NCBI GenBank assembly: GCA_942486035.1
Contig: CALNXK010000171.1
Coordinates: 237,001 to 301,000 of the forward strand
Source of the DNA: Porites lobata
Taxonomy: Eukaryota > Cnidaria > Anthozoa > Scleractinia > Poritidae
DNA: 64,000 nt
Direction: 5' to 3'
Shown: piece after piece, positions 24,119 through 37,300 of the stretch
How positions within the stretch are numbered: the stretch's first letter is position 1
Layout of the letters: the number at the start of each line of letters is the position of its first letter
Notes under the pieces: generated by a model
The model's database searches: none
What the model was told of the DNA's origin: nothing
The model's input: only the letters and a program-made list of their open reading frames with translations
Made by a program: the position numbers and the translations under genes

Positions 24119-26366
24119 CTTCTAGTCCTCTTTGACGACAGAACGATTTTTTTAAAAGATGAAAGACAAAACAAAGTATGCATCGTTACAATAGAATCTG
24201 ACTTGGATCAAAGGTTTTATATTTTCTGATTTTAACTAGCAAAGATCTTAAAATATTTGTGTACTGTAAGAACGTGAAGGACGACTCACAAGACTTTACA
24301 GTGCTCTCTATTAAATAAAAAAAACTGAGTGCATGGCAGATATCCAGCAGGGCCGGGGTTGTTCAAAGCTGGGTTTTTATAACTGCCAGGGTTAGTCCAA
24401 AATTTGACTTTAGATATGAACGCTTAAAAAACAAATTCGGTTGAATTCTTTTTGTTTAAAATTTGATGATTGGATGCTCTAAAACGAATAGAGAAATACA
24501 ACAGACAAAATTCAACATTTTAAGTAAACGAAATCTGGGCCATTTAGTTTTAAGGTGGAGACCTTTACTAAAACAAAATATATACCTCTACAGTAAACAC
24601 ACTGCTTTTGAACAAAAGAAACCCAAACTCGAATCAAAATGTAACCCCGGGTTGGCGCTAATGCCTTTGAACAATTATGACAGGAAAATAAAGGAGAATT
24701 AGTTCACAGACGTGGTCCCAACCCTCTATTTCTTCTTTTTTTTTTTCTATCCGCACAAAAAAACTCCGAGTATAACATCATGTTAAGTAAACGGGGCTAT
24801 TTAGGGCGCCTTCCAAAAGTCAGAACTGGCCGGTAGCTGGACCATGGCTGGACCAGTCATTTTGACGATGAAATAGGCTTTTTCCAAGAGGTTTTTACTG
24901 AAAACCCTTCTCCTTCGTGCCAAAGCTATGTAGAGTTTAACTGATCTGGCTGGACAGTGTTGATTAAAAAGAAAATTCAGATTACCACGGGAATTGTCTG
25001 GCCGGTCAGTTCTGACAGATGGAAAGCACCCATAGTTTAAGAGTGCAGAGCTATACAAAGACAACATTTATAAATCAAAAGTTTCTCAAAAATCTAGTAA
25101 ACCGTCTCATTAGTACTTACCCGGTAAGACTTTAAAGCATGGAAGAGCCAAAGGAGCTACAAGCTTATGATTTGATGCCTGTTTTCTCGGCTAGATTTAT
25201 GTGAATTCCGTTATGATTAATTCACTACTAAGAAATCTAATAACATGTACAAAAATTGTTTGTTTAGAGACCCTCCCACTTCAAAAACAATGTTAATGAA
25301 AAAACGGAATCCAATTTAACTACTATTTTTCTTTCATAATGGGAATCAAAAAGATGAAATTGAATTCCGTTACGATTATTCAATTACTAACGCATCTAAT
25401 GACATTTACTATAGAATTTTGCTAAAAACACTCCTGAATTCAAACACATTTCAAACTGAAAAAGGGTGAATCCAAAGTGTTGCAAAAAACCAAGTTTTGT
25501 CCAAATTCGTTCAACGAATCAATCTTTCATTTTCAAAACAAGTATATGCCATAAATTTTGTTATGATTATTTGGTTAAAAACAACTCTGACCGGACAACT
25601 GAAGAAGCTGTGTATTCTGCTCACCTATAAAATGAATTCGTTGTTATAGGAAGGACATTTCTCCCCTGAAAAACAAGAGCAAAACAAGTGCAGAAAGATG
25701 TATTTAAAAAAGTAATATTTAAATTGCCCCTAACAATTCATTACCAAAACCTCAGGTTTAACGTAAAGACAAGTACGTTGCGCAGAAACTATCCGGTTCA
25801 AAAAAGAACGTGTTTTTGGCAGAAACCAATTATTCTGGAACAGAGCATCTAACCACACCTTCTGTCACTTTCATAATAAGTCTAGCATCAAAGAGGTGAA
25901 TTTAAAACGTCGTGTGTTTTTTATTACCACAGCTCTTATGACATCTTGATATTTTGTAAAGGGTCAATCTGATTTTTAAAGAAATTCTTGGTCATTAAAA
26001 ATCCTTTGGTAATTCAAATACGTAGTAATGCTATGAATTTGATCAAAAGGTATCATTTATGACCGTAACGATTGAAACGGGTTTCCGTAAAACGTTGACC
26101 GGATACTTGTGGACTGCTGGGAGGAAGGTGGATGGAATATAAATGTCATGAGACAAAACAAAAGGAAAGTACCCCTTGGGAAATCTTGTGTTTTGACTAC
26201 CCGTTGAAAATTTCACAAATTATCTGAAAGGCGTTTTTCAGTGGCCAATATTACTGACCTTCGCAAGGTCATGAGGAACAGGAAAGAGCAAATACTGGGA
26301 ACTAGTTGATGAAGAATACGTCAAATAATTTTCGCAAAGTGTCCTTAAATATGTATTGGTTCAAGC
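24119..26366. other. Divergent spacer upstream of the secreted-protein gene and B3GALT6
   Basis: AT-rich spacer, about 2.2 kb. Apart from the MITE at 24804-25031 and a short repeat, I see no gene. GTGAATTCCGTTATGATTA near 25201 recurs as TTGAATTCCGTTACGATTA near 25360, about 160 bp apart. Confidence 0.45.
24804..25031. mobile_element. MITE with GGGTGCTTTCCA-type ends
   Basis: The left end GGGCGCCTTCCAAAAGTCAG (continuing AACTGGCCGG) is an imperfect inverted copy of the right end CCGGTCAGTTCTGACAGATG (continuing GAAAGCACCC). The same terminus appears at 52034-52600 and 57098-57291. No clean target duplication was found. Confidence 0.7.
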
Positions 26367-27416
26367 ATGGCGGATCTCTCTGCGTGTCACAGAGCGATAA
26401 AAAGACAGCTTTTTCGACGGAATGAAAGCCTTCTGCTGCTTGTTTGTATAGTCACATTTTTATTTGTATTTTATATTTACCAAAAAGTCGACTGCGAAAA
26501 CACTGGAAAGTCAATTTATCAATTTGGCGTCCACAGGAATGAGCAATCAATATCACGAGAATGGAGTTCAGAAACCTTTTTATTTATCATGATCTTAACC
26601 TCGCCAAAGGGAAAAGAAAGAAGAGATGCTATACGAAAAACATGGCTTTCAAATATTAAGTCACTAGATTCTTCAGTAGCCGCAAGATTTGTCATTGGAG
26701 TTAAAGAATTACCCGAAGAAAATAGAAAGAACCTAGATACTGAGTTAGAGACCCACCATGATATCTTATTTCTTCCAGAGCTTAAAGATTCCTATTTTGA
26801 ACTAACTAACAAAGTACTACAAGCCATAAAATGGATAGATGAAAATGTTAAAAGTTCTTACCTTCTCAAGGTCGATGATGATAGCTTTGTTAGGCTCGAT
26901 GTCGTCTTATCTGAACTTAAGAGTACTTCTCCGTCGACGAAGAATCTTTATTGGGGATTCTTTCGTGGCGATGCGCACGTCAAGTTTAAAGGACCGTGGG
27001 CTGAAAAAAGATGGCATCTCTGTGATAGGTATTTACCTTATGCCCACGGTGGTGGATATATTTTATCTGGTGAACTGGTGAATTTTATTGCTCGTAATGC
27101 TGACTTGTTGCAGAGATTTAACAGTGAAGATGTCTCAGTAGGTAAGAGCAATATAAAAAGCTAAGTAATTTTTTTGTTACTCATTTTCGTGACTTAAAGG
27201 GTTAAATGAAAGTTGATCTTAAGTGAAGTTCTCATTTTTGGAAGCCAAAACGAGGAAAATTGGAAGGACAATGATTTGTACACAGTTCACCACAAGACTC
27301 TAAGGGCATTAATCCAGGCTCCCATTAGTTCAGATGTTCATTATATGTCACTTTGCTCTTTTTTGTCTTTTGTCTCCAGGTAATACACAACAGTCACCCA
27401 TATCATCATCATCATC

Positions 27417-27448
<32 letters not shown>

Positions 27449-27768
27449 CATCACAATATACAGTTGTTACATGATTGATACTGTTAAGTACTTTTTTGTT
27501 ATTTTGTGTTGTAGGGGCATGGCTGGCTCCTCTTCAAGTAAGCCGAGTTCATGATTACCGATTCAACACTGAATATCGCTCCAGAGGGTGTAATAACCAG
27601 CACATTGTGAGCCACAAACAATCCATTGATGACATGTACCAGAAACACAAACAACTGCAAGAGGCTGGGAAACTCTGCTCTCACGAAACTCATCTGCGAA
27701 ACTCATTTGTTTACAACTGGGGTGTTCCCCCTTCACAGTGCTGTAAAAGAGTCGGAGGAATACCATGA
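26367..27768 (+). CDS. B3GALT6: B3GALT6, beta-1,3-galactosyltransferase 6 (2 exons, 342 aa)
   Basis: Exons 26367-27141 and 27515-27768, phase 1 junction. The enzyme is galactosyltransferase II: it adds the second galactose of the xylose-galactose-galactose-glucuronate linker that carries heparan and chondroitin sulphate chains on proteoglycans, in the Golgi. The topology is type II, with a short basic cytosolic end and one membrane anchor (about residues 21-38). Glycosyltransferase family 31 motifs follow in order: RRDAIRKTWL, LKVDDDSFVRLD (metal-binding DDD at 170-172), LYWGFF, YLPYAHGGGYILS and the catalytic-region EDVSVGAWLAP. The C-terminus (TEYRSRGC..HKQS..PPSQCC) is diagnostic for B3GALT6 among its paralogues. 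The human gene is a single exon; this one has an intron between EDVSV and GAWLAP. Confidence 0.95.
27400..27456 (+). repeat. (CAT)n microsatellite in the B3GALT6 intron
   Basis: A run of about 18 CAT/ATC trinucleotides with one CACCAT interruption, in the intron between the two coding exons. Confidence 0.9.
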
Positions 27769-28130
27769 CGATTCATGACAATTCATCCATTTTACAGTTG
27801 TTGTACCCAGTAACTTGGCCTCAGCAGTAGTGTGACCTCAAGTTTCATTGGAGCCAATTTATATGTCTCCCAGATTGACAGCACCAATATCATGGTCTCC
27901 TATCTGGGTCACCAGATCTCCCACAAGAAAAAATTTATTTTTTGACTGGGGAAATTCGCCAGTTAAATTCAATATAAGTAATATTTATAAATTTGAACAA
28001 AAGTCAGCAAACAGCTTGCACTTAGTGCAAATAGCTCTAAGAAACGTTTTATTTAAATATTCAAATTAAATTATAGTGACATATTTGTTTAAATTAAATT
28101 ATTATTAAATTAATATTAAGATCGCTACCC

Positions 28131-28136
28131 AATAAA
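28131..28136 (+). other. Poly(A) signal of B3GALT6
   Basis: AATAAA located about 363 bases after the stop codon. Confidence 0.55.
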
Positions 28137-28202
28137 GATTATTTTGCGAAAATCTTGGTTGATTGTTATTGCTCGACTAATAATAATAATTATTATTGTA
28201 AC

Positions 28203-28720
28203 AGTTGGAACACACTAGGTGAAATGTCACCACAACATGTTGGAGTGACAAATCACAACAGCGGCACAGGTTGGGTGATAAGTTGCTACAACAAGTTGTA
28301 TGACATGTCACAGCTTTACATCGCTTCGTTTGTACTGGAGAATTTTTGTGGAAATCTTTGTCTCAGCAACGTAATTTTGTCACTGTGACAAGTTGCACAA
28401 ATTCTGCCTGATTTGATTTTGTGCAACTTGCTACAGTGACAGAATTCTGTTGCGGAGACAAAAATTCTCTCATACACACACAGCCTGACAGTACATGGAC
28501 GTTGTTCTATTTTTCTTTTTGTTCTTTTTTCTCTCTAAGAACACACAACGTGTAAGAATGAGTGTGGAGTGGTCAATAAATCCCCCAGTGTTTTTGTTTT
28601 CTATCATGTGTGCTCGACAGACTTTGAAGAGAAAATAGAGGGTCTGTGAACAGGCTAATACACACAAAGCGACATGTTGCTGCAACATGTTGCTGCAAGA
28701 TGTAACCTGATGTGTTCTGA
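28203..28720. mobile_element. Inverted-repeat element with ACATGTTG-rich ends
   Basis: The left arm (GAACACAC..GACATGTTG-like, 28205-28245) is an imperfect inverted copy of the right arm (GCAACATGTTGCTGCAAGAT..TGTGTTC, 28680-28718). A second palindrome in the middle pairs TTTTGTCACTGTGACAAG with CTACAGTGACAGAATTC. Boundaries are approximate and no duplication is certain. Confidence 0.5.
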
Positions 28721-29570
28721 CCTTTAAAATATTGTTAACTTGAGGTTTAAATTTTTCCTTGGTTGGAAATCTTTAAACTAGTTGCATTTTCATTTTCCTT
28801 TTGCATAGATAAGTTATGGAAATCCACACAGGGAAATTTTTAAAAAGAAATAACAAAAACTTAAAAAATAACTAAAACTGGTTTTGCAATACTTTCAAAC
28901 CAAGAGAAAGTTTGATAATTGGATTCAATCCTTTCTCTAACATTTTCTAACTGCTTTTATCTGTGCTTCAACTCCGGTGGACAAACAAATTATAAACCAA
29001 AGATAAAATCTCACTGTTCCTTTCTTTGATCACAACTCAGTAGAATTTGTACATTAGATAACCATAATTGTTAGAATTCAGAACCAGAAGTAAGCACTTT
29101 TGATTAGTTGATGTAACGCATCTTGAAAACAATAAAAAATATATTAAGGCTTGATTTTTTGGAATATTTTCCTATAGGCCAATTGCACCTAGAGGGGACA
29201 TGTGACATTGTTTTTATGAAAATGAAAGTTATATGATTTTGCCTTCGAAAAACGGTTAGAGGGTCATATCATATAAGCAAAAAGTAGTTTTGGCTGTCAT
29301 GTTGGAGGGCAACAGTATGCAACATGGCGGCCAATCATACTACTTTGTTGAAAAATCAAAGGGCCACAAAATATCTCCCTTAAATGTGTTTCCTCTCAAA
29401 TTTCGGGTGTAAGATAATTTTTACGTGCTCTGTCAATTTTTGGCATCAAGATTCCAACTCATTGTTTAATAGAGGAAGCATTGGTCACGTGACCTCTTGG
29501 TGCAAGAGGACCTCGGACCGGCCTTCGAAATAACACGATAGCAAGAAGAACGTGTGTATCGCGGAACAAA

Positions 29571-31196
29571 ATGCCGAATAAGAAGAAAAATAACGCTGCC
29601 AGAAATGCTTTTTACTTTTTTATGGTATCTCTTAAACCCCAGCTTGAAAGGCAAGGTGTTGTTTTAGAAAATGGGATGCAATCTTTAGCAGAAATTGCTG
29701 GCCCTCGATGGAAGGTATTGTGTTTACAACATTCTTTTCTCGAGGCTACGTGAGGTCATTGAAATTTTTTATATTTCAACCTTAACTTTACAAAGAGAGT
29801 TTATGATAAAATATGGACTATAACCATATGCTGTTATTTCAAATTTACCCCAGTATATCTGCCCTCTTCTATTCTCAAAGTAGTAAGTATTTCTTTTTCA
29901 GAACGAGAAGAATATCACAGGAAGGGGCCATCTTGAAAAACAAGAACCTTTGTTTTCAATTTCCGTTCGGTCGTTCCGTGACACATTGGTCTTTTCACTA
30001 AAGAAAATAAGTTTGTGAATCCGGCAGAAGTGCTTTTTTCTTTAACTATTCTAGGGCTACCTGGAATCGAGGACATTTTGGTACAAACTTAACTGCAACC
30101 ATTGTTTCAGAGCTTTTTTCACAGCTTTGAGTTGCAGATGAGCAAACAATCGACATGTGTTCACCAATTTGTTATGCCCTTGAGTGAAGCCACGGAAGCT
30201 TTCTGGTGATTGTGCTTTCTACTTCAATAATTTCATAAAATAATACAGTTTTTTTTTTTATATTTACTCTTTTGTGCTCAGTCAATTACTAATACTGCTT
30301 TTTTTAAAGGGAACCTCCACTCTTACTACAGAATAAGTTTAAATCGAATAAAATTATGTCGATAAACAAATTTGTTCGAAATTTGTCTTAAAAAAAGTGT
30401 TTATATCAGGAAAAGTGAATTTTAAAATCGCTTATTTTCACTTTCAAATTTCGCGGGCGCCGCCATCTTGACTAATTGTGACGTGTAATGGTTGCTCTGT
30501 TGTTCTGACACAAAGAGCTTTTGTTTAATAACAATAGGGCAACCATTACACATCACAATTATTCAAGATGGCAACGCCCGCAAAATTTGAAAACAAAAAT
30601 AGGCGAATCTAAAAGTTATTTCTTTCGGATACAAACGCTTTCTTTAAAAATATTTTAGATTGACTTGACTGTAACATTTATTTCCTGTGATTTAAAGTTA
30701 TCTTTTTGTTGAAGTGGAGGTTCCCTTTAATGAAATGTTTTCAGGAATTACCAGAGCATGAAAAAGAAGTCTACCAGGAAATGGCACGCCAGGAAAAAGC
30801 AAATAAGAAGTATCATCCAGTGAGAAATGACCGGATGGACTGCACTGGAGAATATATTTCAGTATGTTAATACAGCACAGCCTACATCGCTCATCATTTT
30901 CACTTTAATATTCATAGATCAGATCCTAAATCAGAATTTTAAAATAAAACAATCATATTTTGTGGAGTAGTGAAAAACAAATGTGCCCGGGGGAGGGGGG
31001 GGGTACTTTAGGAATTTCTGGATGGGGATGTGCCGCTTAGACCCTGGAACTCTTAACCTAAACCAGAGGTAGTTCAGCTGAATTTTGCTACCCTATACTA
31101 GAGTAAACTCCCCAAAATCCCCCTATCCTAGAGTAGCTGTTTCCCTAGTCTAGATAAAATCTTCAACCAACTGATCAGTTTTCTGAAAAATGATAC

Positions 31197-31235
<39 letters not shown>

Positions 31236-31257
31236 CCTAGAGTAAACTGCTTGAAAG

Positions 31258-31317
<60 letters not shown>

Positions 31318-34300
31318 TCCTCCCGGGCAAATGTGTAAGTGCAGTCGCAGAACATTTATCAGAATGGTTTGTACTTTCTTGGTGTTGTGGGTGGGTGCAG
31401 TCACCAATTAATGACACAATACAAAGATTGAAAAAACACTCAACACAGGGGTCGCACACACCTTGAAAGTCATTGAAAGTCCTTGAATTTTAGAAAAATG
31501 AAGGCCTAGAAAGTCCTTGAATTTTGGTGCTAACTTTATCCGACCGGAATTCTCAAGTGCCTGACAAGAGCAAACATAGAAAGACCTTCAGGATTAAATT
31601 GCTCATGTTGTGGAAGAACTGAAAAAAGCCATAGACTCAAGACTCTTTTTTGCACAGCTGAATGGAGTCCTTGAAAAATGGGAAATGTGTCCTTAAAAGT
31701 CCTTGAATTTTTTGTTCAAAAAAGGGTACAAAACCTGTTAACAATACCCACGTCTCAAAACAAAAGTGAACCAACGATGGTTTCTGCAACACCAAGAAAC
31801 ACCAGAATGGTTGTACTTGAAGAATTGAGGATTAGAGTAAACAAAACAACCTCTCCACCTGCATTATGGGCAAAATTTGGACAGACATAAGTTGATAGTT
31901 AACTTTATCCTTAGTTTCATTGTTATTTTCCATTTTTTGTGACATGTGTTTAAGATAATGACAAAAACAAAAAAGTGAAAATTTGAAAAACAGTAATTTA
32001 TTGGATAGCCTGAAACTCAGCTTTCTGCTCTAGCGCTGACACAAAACAAAAAAAGGAAAATTTGAAAAATAATAATTTATTGGATAGCCTATATCTAGAA
32101 TTCATTCTCTTTCAGGCTGGAAATTTTGGACCACTCAAATACATATAAACCTTCTGAAAGCCTAGGTCCTATTAATTACCAAGTTTAATTGAATTTATAA
32201 GGGTCCCTGCAAAAACTTCTCCTGCCCCATTTATTTAGTCTTTGAAGGGAACGGTAGTGATGATATTTAATTTTATCAAACCATATGTTCTGGTTGCTAG
32301 ATTCGTAATTAGGCCCTTAGTGACTCCTGATCTAATATCAAATTCTTCCTTTGATTCAAAAGTGCATACAGTAGAAATGGAAGGATAATCTAGCCATTAA
32401 TCAGGCATAATAATATTAATGTTCCAGACATTTCACCTTGAGAGTGAAGTAAAGTATTATTAATAATTTTAAATTTTTTTGTTGAATTGTCATTCCAGAA
32501 ACGTGTAGATACTGTGAGTCTTAATGACAAGCGGCGCAAGGAAGAACGTGAAGAAGTAAAGCGGCAGTGGACTCCTGGGAGAGGTAGTGTGTCTTCTTTC
32601 GAGTTTTCATGTACATAAAAACATAAGATATTGATTGGCTGTGTAATACTCCTAACATTGTAAACCCTTTAAACCCTAAGATCAAAATTTGAATTCTCTT
32701 TTGTTGCCCCTGGGGAGAAGTTGATGAAATATAAAGCAAATTCATTTTTGTGATCATGTCCATAATTCTCATGACCACTCTGTTTTACAAAGCATTGTCA
32801 TTACAAGGTGAAATTTGATGTTGATCACTCTTAGGGCTTAGGGTTAATGTGCGAATGAGGCCTTGTTAGGGTTAATTTCTGATATACGACATGGCCCCGG
32901 GAAAGAAAAAACATGGGGCTTCTTTGAAGGTGCAGTTGAGTGAAAAGACTGGCTTGACTAACAAAAAGCCTGCTTAGCTTTTCCTTTGCTACATCCCTGT
33001 CATTGTGTAAGAATATCATACCTTACCTCATAGGGGATAACTATAATACCCAGGGAAGGGGGTACTCCTAGGAATTCTTGGTAGGGGTGTACTACCCAGT
33101 TCTTCAAATCCTGACCCTATTTCAGACCAAACAATGTCATTTTCCACACCCATGTTCAGACAAGGCCCCTAAAATCCATACCCATTTTCAGACTCGGTAT
33201 CTAAGACATTATGTCATTATTCCTAAGATCAGAATGCCAAATAATCCTCTTCGAATTCATATATTACTCTTTCTTTCTCAATATTCATTTGGAACTGAAA
33301 CAACAGACACACTTATACACTCCCATAGATCTCTCAAAAACCATTCCTAGTTCCAGACCAAAATGAGCAAAATGTATACCCATTTTCAGACCAAAACAGT
33401 GCAAAAACCCTACCCTTTGGGGTGGCGCATACCTATATGGCTTATATAACGGTGTACCTCCCTGCCTCAGGCTATAACAACGTGTTTAATCTGGAGCTTG
33501 TCCATCTTTTACAGCTGTCTGTGATGAGAAATTCTACATGGTTGGGTTCATGTCTTATTATGATATTCCCAATGAAGGCTACCTTCCATGCGAGCTTGGT
33601 GCTGTGGAATATTCTCTTAATGGAGGCATCCTACGCAGGCTACATTTCTTTCTGCCACCAGGTTAGTTGTTGTTATTATTATTATTATTATTATTTGATA
33701 AAACACAGGGTCTTCCCCAGAAGTCCAGTCAAGTCTCAGTCAGGATGATGATGACGATGCTGATGATGATGATAATGATGATGATGATTTTTTCGAATTA
33801 TTGCTTATCTGTACCAATAGACTTTCAGGGTTTTTTTTCTTTGTACAAGCAGATTAGCTTGGCTTTTTTTTAACTCAAACCTTAATTAAAATAATAATAA
33901 AAGCAGGTTGTTGAAGTAAATTGATACCATCCTGAAATGGTAGAACTGTGCTACATATCACCAAAATTAACTGAGAAAGCTAAAAGACCCAAAATCGTTT
34001 TTTGTATTATTGTCTTTAGCAACTAAAGGAAGTGATTCCACTTTCTTTTCGCCAAGCTTTTGTCATACAAGGAGGCAACATTAGGTTAAATTTGAGAATA
34101 AACTTATAAAGTCATTATTTTTCATTTCTTAATTTGCACCACACTATTATTCTTTATTTAACTTGTGGTACTGCATAAACCGTACTAGATATTTATTTGA
34201 AAGACTAATTTCTTTTTCCATTATCTCCTGTAGGGGAAATAAAAATGGGTTTACGATATGCAGCCATGAGTACAAGTAAGTCCTATAGTATAATTCTATT

Positions 34301-37300
34301 CAGAAACTATCACAGTGCTGAGGAGTCAAACTTTGCCACAGTTGCCACTTTGGAAACAGCGGTAAGCCCCAGGGGTACCCCCACAGATAGGCTAGATAGG
34401 TATATGCTGCGCAATGGGGTGCATGGTTTCTGAGGTTCTCCATTCTTAAATAGGGGTATCAATTTTGCCCTTGTTGGCATTGTGTTCCTGATGTGATCCC
34501 TAGATGGGGTACCATTATGATACCAGCTAAATATAAAATTCAAGTTCTTGAATGCCTAGCTACATGAGAAACAAATCATCTGTTAAAACTCAACTTTACC
34601 TTTAGGCTGGTGGATTTTTGTGTTTCATTGAAATTTCAGGTCTTCTCTTTCCCTTAAACTGGGTGTCATTTTTTAGGTTCTGGCCTTAAATACAGTATCA
34701 GCTTTTGTTTGTCTCATCTTGAAATAGGGTCAAGATTAAAGACCCTGGCCAGCACACACCTATCCAAAATTTATTGCAGTTCAGTATCCCTCTCCCAGTT
34801 GATAATTGGTCATTTAAGGTATGTAGGGGAAAAATGTGACACCAAATTCTAGTGACCCATTCCAGGCATTCAGATAGTTAAACACCAGTGAAAAATTGAC
34901 AAGGGAAAAATATTAAGGGAGACTAGAGTAAAGAAGTCTACCCTCATACGTACACATGTTGTTACTGTAGCTTGTCAGGAGCATTGTATGCAATGAGGGT
35001 CTAGGACTTCAGTGGTAATTTGACATTTTCTGTTTGTTAGGTGAAAGGACCCACCAAATACCCATTGAGGGTTTGGCAAAGAAGGAAGACACCTTTCGGA
35101 AGATCTGGCTTGAACTCTTACGATTTGTTAATCCAGAACAAACAGCCATTTTCCCTCCTGTGTACTGCCGGGTAAGCTGATGAACATGTAAAATTTTTGT
35201 TTTACCTTTCCCGCCAGAGTTGTATTTAAAAAGCAAAACGAAAATAGAGCCTGATCTCGGTTAACCCTGTCACTGCCAGTGTTCTTGATTTTTAAGGCGT
35301 CTCTAACTTTTGAGTCTATGGACGAAATCCTAAGATGTGATCGTTCAAATCAAACCTCTCTGCCTGTGAAATTTGGATATTTGGTTGAAATTTGCTTTTG
35401 ACTTGTTTTAGCAACAAAAGGGTTAAATTTCTGAGCCCCTGTTAGGGTTAAAAATTCTGACAAGCGACATGGCCCTGAAACAGCAACATAGGACATCGGA
35501 AATAACCACAAACGACATGACGATGGGTTAAATACCGACAGGGATGGAGAAAAGCACAAATACAATAGCATAATACTGACAGCGACATCGTTTCCTCCTC
35601 AATACACAAACAACAAGTATGTCAGACTAAGAACGTATGTAAACCCCCTAAGAGGGCATTGTTACTGGTACATTTTGCTTTTCTTCATAACTAATAAACT
35701 TTTGTGTGTGTTCCTCTTAGATTTCAGAAACGAAGCAGACAGAGTACTGTCTGCATTATTTGGCAAGAAAGGCAGGTAGGTTGAGAGAAAAAGCCATCTT
35801 AAATGTGCATCATACGTCATAAGACAGTCTTTTTATATTTGTGTCATACAGCCTGATTCCTCTTTAAGTAGATCTGTAAAATCAAGCCCAATTATAAAAA
35901 GTTCAGGAAACAGTTCACTCACAGATCTGTTTAGAAGATGCCCCATTCTGATAGCTGTTAATAATAATAATGGCTTTGCCATGGGAGGCATATATCACTC
36001 TATTAAGGTAGAGAACAGTCACTTGTTTGCCTTGACATGCACCAATAATCATGTTACATCTTCGATGAAAGTGGTAGCTCGTTTGATGTGGAAAAAAAAG
36101 CTAGAAAAGTCTAAGAGGAAATATTGAAGACCTCTAAAAGTAAAGCTAGCTAGCTAATTTTACTTGTACATATTAATTTTGTGCACAGCTCATTAGAGTA
36201 CAGGAATTAATTGAAACTAGACAACATACTTAGAGTCAGCACATGTTTAAGTAACATGATTCTTGAGGATATTGTTACAACTGATTCTGATTATAGAGAT
36301 GCCCAATAAACTGAAGAAGGTGTATGAGCTGGAAGGTTTGGTGTGTGATCTACACGCCCACTTCACTGCTGAGTCAGGAAGTATGATGGGGATATCGAAA
36401 TCCAAGGCAACAGAGCTCATATCCAGTACCATTTTTGATTATGAACCGAATTCACGGTATGTGACGAATCATTCTGTGTTAATGGTCGCCAACACCAAAA
36501 ATTCTAATCTAAATCCTAATCTTATTTTGTGGTCACACTATACAATTTTGTCTTTCGGTTTTTTTTTAATTTTACAGGACACAGAAAACTATAAATGTAC
36601 AGATGGAAGTTATATAACAGAGTATTGTCTTGTTTCAAAGCATGTTTGCTCAAGATTGTTTCTAAGTACTTGGGATTGGTTGGTCATCACTAAAAACAAG
36701 TGCCTGTGACAAGGCTTTTGCTTTTTACTAAAAAAAAATAATACTATAACACACAATAACAAAATGACAAACCCACCAGATAGTTCAACCATTTCTGATG
36801 TGACACCAACTGACCCAGTCCCCAAGCACGTTGTCATCTTGGAAGGTTGTAGACTGTTCACAGTCCTCTATTTTCCCGTAAGATCATTTTCTTTTTTTTT
36901 CAGATGTGATTGGCATGAGAAACATGAGGTTAAATTCTGTGCATTGGGAACCGTTCAGCGTTACTGGTGAGAAAAAAGTTTTTGTTTTTTTTCTGGTATA
37001 CGTATAAAATAATACCCCAGAGTGATGCCCATACATTTCCTTAACCCATCTGCTCGCCCTGGAAGAGCACATAATTTTGCTTTCGGCACATACCTGAACT
37101 TCAAAAGCTAATATTTTTCATCTGGGTCAGAAGACTGCAAACTGTTCAACCAGTTTAGCTTCAAAACACGTTTTAGGCAAAATTTCCTGGGGTGAAAGGG
37201 TTAAAGAATAAGTTGAAGAAGAATTTAAAGGTGGATCAAAGCATTTTGTTACATGGATATTGTTGGGAGAAAATTGATTTCAGTCATCCCTGGAACTTAA

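Larger units (their letters stand above)
27769..29570. other. Spacer between B3GALT6 and MAEL
   Basis: It carries the B3GALT6 3' UTR, a large inverted-repeat element near 28203-28720, and the presumed MAEL promoter on the right. Nothing coding was recognised. Confidence 0.45.
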
